Shown here: in pieces, positions 1 to 7,930 of the stretch
Layout: the number at the start of each line of letters is the position of its first letter
Numbering within the stretch: position 1 is the stretch's first letter
Source of the DNA: JBCCXL01 sp039191605
GTDB taxonomy: Bacteria > Acidobacteriota > Thermoanaerobaculia > Multivoradales > JAHZIX01
Reading direction: 5' to 3'
NCBI GenBank assembly: GCA_039191605.1
Contig: JBCCXL010000004.1
Location: forward strand, 248,001-312,000
DNA length: 64,000 nucleotides
Made by a program: the position numbers and the translations under genes
The notes under the pieces: generated by a model
Databases searched by the model: none
What the model saw: only the letters and a program-made list of their open reading frames with translations
What the model was told of the DNA's origin: nothing

Positions 1-580
1 GCTGAAAGTCGGAGGAATCTCGCGGCGAGAGATCCAGCACCCGCACCGCCAGAGCTTCCGTCACCCCTGGATCGACGCCCCGGGCGATCAAGCGCAGGGC
101 GCCGACCTGTCGGCTGTAGCCCTCCAGCAGCGAGGTTGCCCGTCGCCGATCGATGCGCGCCGAAGGTTCTCCGCCGCGGCTCAGCAGCTCCACCGTCGCC
201 GGTCGCGCGGCGGCCAGGCGCTCCTGGTAATCCTGCGGAATGCTCAGCACCAGGGCCAGCTCTTCCGCCTCCAGGGCCGCCCTCGGATCTTCCGGGCCGG
301 GCTGCGGCTCCACCCCGTGGCGACGCAGGAAGTCCACTAGATTCGGCGCCCGCTCGGCGCCGCTGATGGCCAGCTCCAGAGGCTTCTCGAGACGCTCCTG
401 AGCCCCCTTGCTGATGAAGCTCATCATCAGCAGCATCACCATCGGCGCCATCAGGGGAACCAGCAGGGCGGAGAGCAGGGTGCGGCGGTCCCGCAGGTTA
501 TCGATGATTTCCTTGCGGGCGACGGTCGACGCCCAATGCCGCCAGCGGCCACCGCCGCTGAGCTCTCTAGCCTCACTCAC
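1..580 (-). CDS. natB: ABC-2 type permease, NatB-like; C-terminal part lies outside the window
   Basis: Membrane subunit of an ABC exporter; only the first 193 codons are present because the gene runs off the left edge. The GTG start at 580-578 overlaps the stop of the upstream ATPase gene (GTGA), so the two are translationally coupled. The N-terminus carries the pattern ARKEIIDNLRDRRTLLSALL, followed by the hydrophobic segment VPLMAPMVMLLMMSF, then a long extracytoplasmic-type region containing SGAERAPNLVDFL. This is the layout of NatB and related sodium/multidrug ABC-2 permeases. Substrate cannot be read from sequence: sodium export is known for Bacillus NatAB, but many homologues are uncharacterised. 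The family call is good; the gene name is by analogy. Confidence 0.75.
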   Translation of the reverse strand, partial: MSEARELSGGGRWRHWASTVARKEIIDNLRDRRTLLSALLVPLMAPMVMLLMMSFISKGAQERLEKPLELAISGAERAPNLVDFLRRHGVEPQPGPEDPRAALEAEELALVLSIPQDYQERLAAARPATVELLSRGGEPSARIDRRRATSLLEGYSRQVGALRLIARGVDPGVTEALAVRVLDLSPRDSSDFQ

Positions 581-1341
581 GCCAATCCCTCCGCAGAGCC
601 CAAGACCTGGATGAATGCTTCCTCGAGATCCTCCTCACCGGAACGCTCCCGAATCTCCTCCGGGGTGCCGCTGGCGACCACCCGGCCATGGTCCACCACC
701 ACGATGTCCTCGCACAGAGCGGCGACTTCCTGCATCACGTGGCTCGAGAAGAGCACCGCCCGGCCGTCGTCCCGCAGCCGCCGCAACACGTCCCGCAGCG
801 CCCGGGTGGTCATCACGTCGAGACCGTTGGTGGGCTCGTCGAAGAGCACGTTGCGGGGATCGTGGATCAGCGCCCGCGCGATGGCCACCTTGAGCTGCTG
901 TCCGGTGGAGAAACCCTCGGTGCGGCGGTCGGCGATCTCCGCCATGTCCAGCAGCTGCATCAGCTCCTCGATGCGGGCTTCCAAAGCCTCGCCCAGCAGC
1001 CCCTGCAGGCGACCGAAGTAGCGGATATTCTCCCGCGCCGTCAGGCGCGGATAGAGCCCCCGGCGCTCCGCCGGCAGCGCTCCGAGGCGCTGCCGCACCT
1101 CCACTCCGTCCCGGGAGCTGTCGAATCCATCGATCAGCGCCTGGCCGGAATCGGGGGATAGCAGCGTGCAGACGATGCGCAGAGCGGTGGTCTTGCCGGC
1201 ACCGTTGGGTCCCAGAAGACCGACGATTCGCCCGTCGGGAACCGAGAGAGAAACCCCGTCTAGGGCCTTCACCTCGCCGAAACTCTTGGTCAGCTCTTCG
1301 ATTTCGATCATCGCAACGCATCGTATCGCGCCCTGGGTCAT
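577..1341 (-). CDS. natA: ABC transporter ATP-binding protein, NatA-like
   Basis: ATPase subunit that would energise the NatB-like permease encoded directly downstream. It has Walker A GPNGAGKTT, a signature region FSTGQQLKVAIARAL, Walker B VLFDEPTNGLDV and an H-loop in LFSSHVMQEV. The STGQQ signature departs from the usual LSGGQ but resembles the STGM/STGQ form seen in NatA-type proteins. Two starts are possible: the one given (254 residues) or ATG at 1311 (244 residues, beginning MIEIEELTKSFG). The second matches the usual family N-terminus better; neither has a convincing ribosome binding site. Overlaps the permease gene by 4 bp. Confidence 0.88.
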   Translation of the reverse strand: MTQGAIRCVAMIEIEELTKSFGEVKALDGVSLSVPDGRIVGLLGPNGAGKTTALRIVCTLLSPDSGQALIDGFDSSRDGVEVRQRLGALPAERRGLYPRLTARENIRYFGRLQGLLGEALEARIEELMQLLDMAEIADRRTEGFSTGQQLKVAIARALIHDPRNVLFDEPTNGLDVMTTRALRDVLRRLRDDGRAVLFSSHVMQEVAALCEDIVVVDHGRVVASGTPEEIRERSGEEDLEEAFIQVLGSAEGLA

Positions 1342-1502
1342 GCACCCAAGAGTGCTTTACAGCACGCTATGCCGTGATAGCATAAAAGCACCTCAGCACT
1401 CCGCTGAACCAAATCCCTTCCTCTGTCGCTGTTGATCTACTGTCGGCGGTCCCTCGCTGGCAACCTTCGGATTTCATGCCGTCAAGGCAGGAGAAGCTCT
1501 CT

Positions 1503-2981
1503 ATGCACTCGTCCATCGGCCAGCCCTGCACTGCTGATCCTTCGCCTCCCACCCCGCGATCTATTGGCGGTCTGGCGCCCATCCGCACCCCCTTCTCCTT
1601 GCTCGTCCTGCTTCTCTTGATCCTCGGCTCCGGCGGAGTCGGCCTTGCGGCATCGGCCGCCGATCCGAGCGCTGCCAATCCGAACACTGCCAGCCCGAAC
1701 ACTGCCAGCCCGAACACTGCCAGCCCGAACACTGCCAGCCCGAACACTGCCAGCCTCATCGCTGGGCCGGCCTACGAGATTATCGACCTGGCCGCGGCGC
1801 TTCCCTTCCCCACCACCGACTCCGTGGCCTTCGAGGTCAGCGATACTGGCCTCATCGTCGGCATCGCCAGAGACTCCTCGGGGCGCTACAAGTCCATTCT
1901 GTGGAGTTTCGAAGCGGCGGACGTTCTCAGCGGTACCGACCCGGTCCTGGTCGCCACCGTGCTCAACCCCGACTTCTACGACGGACGGATCGCCGTCGCG
2001 GTCAGCGACGAAGGAGTCGTGGTGGGTCAAGACAGTGGCGCCGCCACGGGGTGGGCATGGTTCGATGGCGAGTTTGAGTGCATTCCGCTGCCCGCTCCCT
2101 GCGGTTCCATCGACAACCTATGGCGAGCCAGCGCCCCGCGGGACATCAACGACTTCAACGTATTTACTGGTGGCATCAGCCCCGACGTCGGGCAGCATCC
2201 TGACGACCCCGTCGTGCCCTATCGCGCTGTGACCTTCGACCGCAGGGAAAGCACCATCATCGAACGCTTGGAGAGCTTCGAGGGACGGGCCACCTTCGGC
2301 AACGCCATCAACCGATTCGGCATCATCCTGGCCGTCGCTGGATCCTCGCTGGTCTACGACGCGGTGCTCTACAACTACGGACCTCCCCAACTCCTCCCAA
2401 CCCAGGGGGGAGACTACAACTGGCCTACCGCTCTGAACGACGAGATCATTCAGGGAGTGGGCTTCGTCTCCGATCCGGGAGAGACGCAGTGGCCCTATTC
2501 AGGAACCGCCGCCCTGTGGGGCGCTAGCTTCGACCCAGTGACCCTGGACCTCCTCGGTCGTCTCGCCGGCTACCCCATCGCCTGGCCCCACGACATCAAC
2601 AACACTCGCGAGATCGTCGGCACCGCAAGGCGGCAAACGGGCGATCATCTCCTAGAAGAGCGAGCGATCCTGTGGATCGGCGAACCGGCGGTCGACCTCA
2701 CTCCCCTTGTCTTGGGCGACGACAACGCCAGCGGGAGCCCATCCAGCAGAAGCCAGCCTAGCGGGAACCAGCTCAGCGGGACCTCCCCCTCCTGGACTCT
2801 GCAGTCTGCCCGAGGCATCAACGACAGCGGCTGGATCGTCGGCGAGGGAGTGCGCGACAACATCAGTGAACGCCGCCGCGCTTTTCTCTTGATCCCCCAC
2901 GTCAACGATGACGAGGTCTTCGAACACGGCTTCGAGGCCGGCAGCGCCGGCGGGTGGAGCCAGATCATCGGCGAGCCCTGA
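1503..2981 (+). CDS. secreted HAF-repeat-like protein with SPNTA pentapeptide array and C-terminal GFE motif
   Basis: A 492-residue exported protein of unknown function. I chose ATG 1503 because AGGAGA lies 8 nt upstream; an in-frame ATG at 1476 has no such site. The N-terminus has a long hydrophobic core (LLVLLLLILGSGGVG) ending near AASA, consistent with a Sec signal peptide. Immediately after come about five copies of SPNTA, encoded by 15-bp tandem repeats. The mature part carries spaced motifs of the type GLIVGIA, GVVVGQD, INNTREIVGTA and INDSGWIVGEG, typical of HAF repeats of extracellular beta-propeller-like proteins. The C-terminus (VFEHGFEAGSAGGW) matches the ends of the two large secreted proteins at 18.3-23.9 kb. 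It stands alone and is divergent from the natAB-like pair. Confidence 0.75.
   Translation: MHSSIGQPCTADPSPPTPRSIGGLAPIRTPFSLLVLLLLILGSGGVGLAASAADPSAANPNTASPNTASPNTASPNTASPNTASLIAGPAYEIIDLAAALPFPTTDSVAFEVSDTGLIVGIARDSSGRYKSILWSFEAADVLSGTDPVLVATVLNPDFYDGRIAVAVSDEGVVVGQDSGAATGWAWFDGEFECIPLPAPCGSIDNLWRASAPRDINDFNVFTGGISPDVGQHPDDPVVPYRAVTFDRRESTIIERLESFEGRATFGNAINRFGIILAVAGSSLVYDAVLYNYGPPQLLPTQGGDYNWPTALNDEIIQGVGFVSDPGETQWPYSGTAALWGASFDPVTLDLLGRLAGYPIAWPHDINNTREIVGTARRQTGDHLLEERAILWIGEPAVDLTPLVLGDDNASGSPSSRSQPSGNQLSGTSPSWTLQSARGINDSGWIVGEGVRDNISERRRAFLLIPHVNDDEVFEHGFEAGSAGGWSQIIGEP
1666..1755 (+). repeat. 15-bp tandem repeat coding SPNTA
   Basis: Five exact 15-bp units (cgaacactgccagcc) from 1681 to 1755, preceded by one degenerate unit at 1666-1680. 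The array is in frame and codes a pentapeptide linker just behind the signal peptide. It is a plausible site of unit-number variation between strains. Confidence 0.95.
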
Positions 2982-3245
2982 GCCTCTCAAAGGCACCTAT
3001 TGGGGCTTCTGAAAGCCTCGGAGCTTCTCGAATCAGCACCACAAGACAATTTAGATGACAACAAGCTCATCTACTGAGTGCTCATTGGCGAAGATCACCA
3101 AGACGGGCGCCAACAACGGCAGGGAAATGCACGCAACCTTTGCCGGCGCCCGCTTGGACAGGAAGCCTTTGGCGACCCAACACACCCGGGCCGGTGACAT
3201 GGCCCACAGGTGCTGAGAAGCCTCAGTACCTCCTCTGGATGCAAA

Positions 3246-3284
3246 AACCCCGATCATCAGGTCGGGGTTCTTTTTTTTCTTTTT
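3246..3284 (+). terminator. intrinsic terminator, possibly bidirectional
   Basis: A perfect 8-bp stem (aaccccga / tcggggtt) with an 8-nt loop is followed on the plus strand by a tract of eight T and further T-rich sequence. An A-tract precedes the stem, giving a shorter T-tract on the minus strand, so it may also stop transcription coming from the kinase gene. Confidence 0.88.
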
Positions 3285-3436
3285 ACCACTCTCTAGAGCT
3301 CACATCCAGCCCCAATTCCAGTAGACAGCAGCCTCAGGGATAGCAGGGCAGCAGGGTTTCGCGATTCCCCAGAGTCCAGAGCCAAGGCCTACCCACTGGT
3401 ACGGCCTTGAGCTGTCACGGTCTCTAGCTCTCTGCT

Positions 3437-3492
3437 CGATCCGCAGAACCCGATCCACAAAGCCCGATCCACAAAGCCCGATCCACAAGGCC
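3437..3492. repeat. 14-bp tandem repeat, four units, non-coding
   Basis: Four 14-bp units of the form cgatccacaaagcc, the first and last slightly degenerate. It lies just beyond the 3' end of the kinase gene (minus strand). Confidence 0.9.
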
Positions 3493-3518
3493 CAGCGCGG
3501 GCAAGAAGAACTCCGGCT

Positions 3519-4580
3519 TCAGCGCTCCCAAGGAGCACGGGTACGCAGTGAAGCGCCGCGGACCTCTTCGGAAGCCCGGGAGCCGTGCTCCGGTGCGCGC
3601 AGCTCGTCGGCCGCGGCTTCCCCCACCGTCGCTCCCGCCAACGCCCCGAGGAAACCCCAGGCCGAGGCGAAGCGAGCCGACGGGTCCCGCTTCAGGCAGC
3701 GCAGCAGCAGCGCTTCGAAATCCGCCTCCAGATTGCGGCACAACAACCTCGGCGGCAGCGGCTCTTCGGTGAGGCGCGCCCGCAGGGTGGCGGCTAGCTC
3801 CACCTTGAGGAAGGGAATCACTCCGGTGAGAGCCTGGTAGATCACCAGGCCGGCGGCGTAGAGATCGCTCGCCGGAGAGCTGGGCCCGCCCTGAATGCGC
3901 TCCGGCGCCATGTAGGCCACGGTTCCCGGCGGCAGGTTTGCCAGGTCATCGTCATCGCGGCCGACGGCCCGAGCCAGCCCGAAATCCATCACCACCGCCC
4001 GCTGGGCACCGCCCTCGTCCCGGGCGAGAAGGATGTTGGAAGCGGCGATGTCTCCGTGTACGATGCCGGCAGCATGCAGCACCGAGAGGGCGCGGGCGAT
4101 GTCCATCGCCACCTGCCGTGCGCGGGCCGGAGGCAGCGCTCCTCCCCGCTCCAGGCGCTGCTCGAGGGTTTCGCCCTGAAGCCACTCCATCGCCACAACC
4201 GGCCAGCCCACAGTAGAGCCAGTGGCAGGTACCGCCCTCGCCGCCCCCCAGCAGTGCCAGTGCAGGCCGTAAACCTGACAGAGGTTCGGATGCCGCACCT
4301 GCCCCACCAGCTGGACCTCCCGCTGCAGACTGCTTCGAGCCCCGGCCCCGGCAATAAAATCCGAACGCAGAGTCTTCAAAGCGACCTGAGTGTTGAGCTC
4401 GAGATCCTGGGCGGCGTAGACCTGCCCCAGTCCTCCGCTCCCCAACAGGTCCAGCACTCGAAAGCGATCCGCCACCAGGTCGCCTACCTGCCATACCGGT
4501 GGCGCCGCGCGGTCACTACCGCGGGGGGGAATCGACGACGAAGTGCTCTTCTTGATGCTCATAGGAGGCTTGGTGCTCAT
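3519..4580 (-). CDS. eukaryote-like Ser/Thr protein kinase with atypical HGD catalytic loop
   Basis: A 353-residue soluble kinase with no membrane segment or sensor domain. Visible elements are the glycine-rich loop GSGGLGQVY (47-55), VALK with Lys69, Glu88, catalytic loop HGDIAASN (175-182), DFG (199-201), GTVAYMAPE and a C-lobe Arg near RDPSARF. The catalytic Asp177 and Asn182 are kept, but the usual HRDxKxxN is changed: Arg to Gly and the Lys two after Asp to Ala. Activity is therefore likely but not certain. It ends soon after the kinase fold, unlike the longer PknB/Stk proteins. It lies 65 bp downstream of the PQQ beta-propeller gene on the same strand and may be co-transcribed with it. 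Confidence 0.88.
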   Translation of the reverse strand: MSTKPPMSIKKSTSSSIPPRGSDRAAPPVWQVGDLVADRFRVLDLLGSGGLGQVYAAQDLELNTQVALKTLRSDFIAGAGARSSLQREVQLVGQVRHPNLCQVYGLHWHCWGAARAVPATGSTVGWPVVAMEWLQGETLEQRLERGGALPPARARQVAMDIARALSVLHAAGIVHGDIAASNILLARDEGGAQRAVVMDFGLARAVGRDDDDLANLPPGTVAYMAPERIQGGPSSPASDLYAAGLVIYQALTGVIPFLKVELAATLRARLTEEPLPPRLLCRNLEADFEALLLRCLKRDPSARFASAWGFLGALAGATVGEAAADELRAPEHGSRASEEVRGASLRTRAPWER

Positions 4581-4645
4581 AGGGGGCGCGTATCGACCGA
4601 TTCACATCAGTCTACAGGACCCTACGGTACCGAAGCACCAAAAGT

Positions 4646-6256
4646 TCAGCCTCTTTCGCCAACCTCTTTCACCGCGTTGTCACCGTTGGACGACTTCGAA
4701 CCCGAAACGGGAAGCTCTACCAGCACCGCTTCGCGATCGCCGCGAACGGCGAGCCAATTCGACACCAGCGCCGGGGGTGCCCAGGTCTTGGAAGACAGCA
4801 GCGACACGCTCCCCAACTCTCTCCACTCTTCAGGATTCTGCTCTACCAGCACCAGCTCCCCGTCTTCCGCCATCACCAGCAGCAAATCCCCCAGCTGCAG
4901 CACCTGCCCGTGACCGTAGCGACCGCGCTTCCAGCGCCGCTCCCCAGTGATTTCGTCGATGCAGGTGAGCACCCCCTCGTCGAGGCCGTAGAGGAAGCCT
5001 TCGTGCTCGACGATCTGAGTGAACTTGGCCTTCAGCCGGGGGCTACGCCACAGAGAGCGAGCCGTAAGGCCGCCATCAGCAGACTCCTCCACCAGCAGCA
5101 TTTGGGCCCCAATGCCGTAGCCGGTAGAAACCAGCACCCGATCCCCGGAGAGAATCACCGGCTGAGCAACGTTCGGCTGCCCCTCGGGCCAGGAGAACTC
5201 CCACAGCAGATCTCCGTTGCGGGGATCGAAGGAGGACAGCGCGCTGGTCGAGAAGAGCAAGACCTGATCACGGCCAGCGAGGCGAGCCAAGAGCGGAGAG
5301 CTATAGCTGGGGTCGCGATCCCCGGCGCTCCACAGCTTCTCGCCGTCGGCCTGTCGATACGCCGCAAGGGAAGCGCCAGGGCCACCGCTGGCCACCACCA
5401 CCGCATCCCCGATAGCCAGCGGTGAGGCGGCGACGCCCCAGGGAGGAACCGAGCCTCCGTTCTCCGCCACCACGTCCCGGCTCCAACGCAGCTCACCGGA
5501 GGAGAGCTCCAGAGCATCGAGCCTCCCGAGGGCGCCATAGGCGAACACCACGTCCCCCACCACCAGCGGGGTCGCCCGCGGACCGATCCCGCCGAGGGAG
5601 GAATCGAAGCGAGCCGCCACGCCGTAAACCCAGCGCTGTTCCCCGTTCTCCAGGTCGTAGGCCACCACCGTTTCCTGGCCGCCCTGCTGTTCCTGGGTGA
5701 GCAGCATTCCGCCGGCAATGGTGAAGGACGACCAGCCCTCCCCCACCGGCCAGCGTCGCAGCACCCGCGGCGAATTCTCTTCCCAATCTCTAGCCAGGGG
5801 CAGGGCCGGCGCGACGGCGTCCCGCCGTGGTCCGAGGAATTGGGGCCAGGGCTCCGCGGAGGCTAGCCCCAGGGAGCCCCCCTCTCCCCCCAGCGCCGGC
5901 AGCGGTGTCGACTCCGCCGCCCAGCGCCAGCCCACTACCGGCACCAGATCGCCGGTAACGCCGCGCACCTCCAGAAGCAGCACCGCCGCCAGGGCGAGAG
6001 CCAAGAGCACTCCACAGCTGCCCAGCCGCACCCGCCACGGCAGCCGGGAGAGGGCCAGTAGCCACACCAGGGCGAGGCCCCCGGCGGCGATCACCACGCC
6101 GAAAAGAGCGAGGGTCCGCTCGCTCTCCCGCGGCGTTTCGAAGCCGTAGAGGACCCACAACAGGGCCGCTGCCGTCGCCACCTTAAGGCCGATGGCGAGA
6201 CCCCACCGAGGACGAGGTGCAGGAGACGGGTTCGAGACGGGGGCCTCCGAGGCCAC
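4646..6256 (-). CDS. membrane-anchored PQQ-like beta-propeller protein
   Basis: A 536-residue protein with three N-terminal hydrophobic segments (roughly residues 20-40, 48-70 and 78-97), then an extracytoplasmic domain. That domain opens with WPQFLGPRRDAVAP, the usual entry of PQQ-binding-like beta-propeller proteins. Repeated blades are visible: AYDLENGEQRWVYG, LDALELSSGELRWSRDV, SFDPRNGDLLWEFSW and CIDEITGERRWKRG. Such propellers act as scaffolds (BamB) or enzyme folds; the dehydrogenase cofactor residues cannot be confirmed, so no enzyme activity is assigned. The start is GTG, 12 bp after the preceding gene's stop, which suggests an operon with the small membrane protein before it and the kinase after it. 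Confidence 0.8.
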   Translation of the reverse strand: MASEAPVSNPSPAPRPRWGLAIGLKVATAAALLWVLYGFETPRESERTLALFGVVIAAGGLALVWLLALSRLPWRVRLGSCGVLLALALAAVLLLEVRGVTGDLVPVVGWRWAAESTPLPALGGEGGSLGLASAEPWPQFLGPRRDAVAPALPLARDWEENSPRVLRRWPVGEGWSSFTIAGGMLLTQEQQGGQETVVAYDLENGEQRWVYGVAARFDSSLGGIGPRATPLVVGDVVFAYGALGRLDALELSSGELRWSRDVVAENGGSVPPWGVAASPLAIGDAVVVASGGPGASLAAYRQADGEKLWSAGDRDPSYSSPLLARLAGRDQVLLFSTSALSSFDPRNGDLLWEFSWPEGQPNVAQPVILSGDRVLVSTGYGIGAQMLLVEESADGGLTARSLWRSPRLKAKFTQIVEHEGFLYGLDEGVLTCIDEITGERRWKRGRYGHGQVLQLGDLLLVMAEDGELVLVEQNPEEWRELGSVSLLSSKTWAPPALVSNWLAVRGDREAVLVELPVSGSKSSNGDNAVKEVGERG

Positions 6257-6268
6257 GAGCCGCCCCCC

Positions 6269-6721
6269 CTACACGGGGCGGAAGCGAAGCACCATGAAGG
6301 CACCCACCGCCGCGAGGATCAGGCCGACGTAGAACAGGGCTCCGGGCGCCGACTTCGGCGGGTGCCAGCTCATGCTCACCAGGGCGTTGATCACCGGCGC
6401 GCCGGCAAACACCACCGGTGCTACCACCAGTGGTGTCCCTCCGCTCTTCAGCGCGAGGATCACGAAGAGCGCCCCCGCCGCCCCCAGAACACCGGCCACC
6501 AGACCGAGGCTCACTCCCCTCGAGTTGAACTCCATGGGCTCCACTTTGCCCGCCATCAGCACCAAGGGCACCAAGACTGCGGTCAAGAAGTAGGCCAGGC
6601 CAACGCAGAGAAAAGCGCGCAGGGCGCCGCCCTTGAAGGCCACCTGACTAGCGTGAATGGTGGGCACGTAGCAGCCCCAGGCGAGAAAGGCGCCGATGAC
6701 GAAGAGCATCCAAGGCTTCAT
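6269..6721 (-). CDS. small EamA/DMT-like membrane protein
   Basis: A 150-residue, very hydrophobic protein with five probable membrane helices: LFVIGAFLAWGCYV, AFLCVGLAYFLTAVLVPLVL, LGLVAGVLGAAGALFVILAL, a helix near VVAPVVFAGAPVINALV, and FYVGLILAAVGAFMVLRF. This is the size and helix pattern of a half EamA (drug/metabolite transporter) unit, which would need to dimerise. Substrate is unknown. CAGGAG lies just upstream of ATG 6721. First gene of the probable three-gene minus-strand unit. Confidence 0.7.
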   Translation of the reverse strand: MKPWMLFVIGAFLAWGCYVPTIHASQVAFKGGALRAFLCVGLAYFLTAVLVPLVLMAGKVEPMEFNSRGVSLGLVAGVLGAAGALFVILALKSGGTPLVVAPVVFAGAPVINALVSMSWHPPKSAPGALFYVGLILAAVGAFMVLRFRPV

Positions 6722-6854
6722 CGAGTGAACTCCTGCTGATCCGAAAGCTTTGAGGAAGAATGGGGTGACATTGGCGAGGGAAGAAAGAGAGCACTCCGTC
6801 GCCGCGTCAGCATCCTACCTCAGGCGCTCTTCGCTCTAGCCCTGGGCACCCGTC

Positions 6855-7781
6855 CTAACCTAGGGCACGCAGGCGGCGAATGAATTCGCGCATCGACTCT
6901 TCCGGGCTCCAGAAGCGCAGAAAGTCATCCAGCTGATCTTCCCTCGGTGGGCGCTGCAGGATCTCCGCCCACTGCAGAAAGGGAACCAGGGCCGGCGAGG
7001 CAACCTCCAGCTCCAGCAGCAGGAGCTTGGCGGTGATCCCGCCATGCTCTACAAAACCGCTGTCTCGATAGATCCGATAGATCGCCTCGCGGTCGTATTC
7101 CACGCGGCGGAAGTCCACCTCCCACTCCCCCGCCCGCCGAGTCAAGATGGCGTATTGCGCCCGGTGATCGCGGTTGAAGGGCAGGCCTACGGAGCCGATA
7201 TTGAGCACCTGCCCGCCGCCCAGCACCGCATGCATCGGCCGATGGGTGTGGGCGCACACCAGCAGCGGCTCGGCCACTTGATCCAGATGCCGCGAGATCT
7301 GCTCATCGCTCAGCCAGGGGCCGATGCCCTCGTTGAAGGAGCTCGGACTGCCGTGCACCAGGCGCAGCTCCGGGGCCAGCGCCGAAGTCAGGGTGAAGGG
7401 TAGAGCGTCGATATAGCTCTCCGTCGGCCCGTCGAGCGCCGCCGCCATCCACCGGGCGGCAGACCACTCCTCGGCCTCGAGCCATTCTTCCGGCACTCGC
7501 CGGCGGCGGAAATTCAGCAGGTATTCCTCGTGGTTGCCCTGCACGCCGCGCCAGCCGAGCTGCCGAACGCGCTCCACCACTCGCTTCCCCTCGGGGCCGC
7601 GGCCCACCAGGTCTCCCCCGAGCAGCACCTCGTCCACCGCCTGCCGGGAAAGATCTTCCAACACCGCCTCCAGCGCCGGCACGTTGCCGTGGATATCGGC
7701 CAGCACGGCGACGCGCACGCTCTCGCCGGCGGGCGCGGGCGCCCGGAGAGCCAGCTGCTCGGCGGAAGGAGGGAGAGTCAT
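6855..7781 (-). CDS. calcineurin-like metallophosphoesterase
   Basis: A 308-residue cytosolic phosphoesterase of the YfcE/DUF2229-like group. Metal-binding motifs are clear: DIHGN near the N-terminus, GDLVGRGPEG, GNHEE, and CAHTHRPM. I place the start at ATG 7781 (MTLPPSAEQL); a longer in-frame reading exists to 7982 but overlaps the divergent S1-domain gene and adds low-complexity Arg-rich sequence. The C-terminal 60 residues (LLLLELEVASPALVPFLQWA onward) lie outside the core fold. Substrate is unknown: family members act on phosphodiesters, nucleotides or phosphoproteins. Confidence 0.85.
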   Translation of the reverse strand: MTLPPSAEQLALRAPAPAGESVRVAVLADIHGNVPALEAVLEDLSRQAVDEVLLGGDLVGRGPEGKRVVERVRQLGWRGVQGNHEEYLLNFRRRRVPEEWLEAEEWSAARWMAAALDGPTESYIDALPFTLTSALAPELRLVHGSPSSFNEGIGPWLSDEQISRHLDQVAEPLLVCAHTHRPMHAVLGGGQVLNIGSVGLPFNRDHRAQYAILTRRAGEWEVDFRRVEYDREAIYRIYRDSGFVEHGGITAKLLLLELEVASPALVPFLQWAEILQRPPREDQLDDFLRFWSPEESMREFIRRLRALG

Positions 7782-7930
7782 GATCCGCCAGTGTAGCAGG
7801 CAGCGGCGCGGCCGAATGATAGATTCCGGCGGCGGCGCGGACGGCGAGAGCCAGCCCCGCCGCCTCAACCCTGAGGAGAACCGCAAGGCGAGCTTCTTCG
7901 CCCCCGGCTCTCCCCCGCCAGGAGACCCCG

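Larger units (their letters stand above)
2982..3518. other. 537-bp gap between convergent genes
   Basis: No convincing coding region. It holds a strong intrinsic terminator at 3246-3284 and a 14-bp tandem array at 3437-3492, listed separately. The terminator lies about 265 bp past the stop of the plus-strand gene, so the segment before it could be a long 3' UTR or carry a small RNA. Confidence 0.6.
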
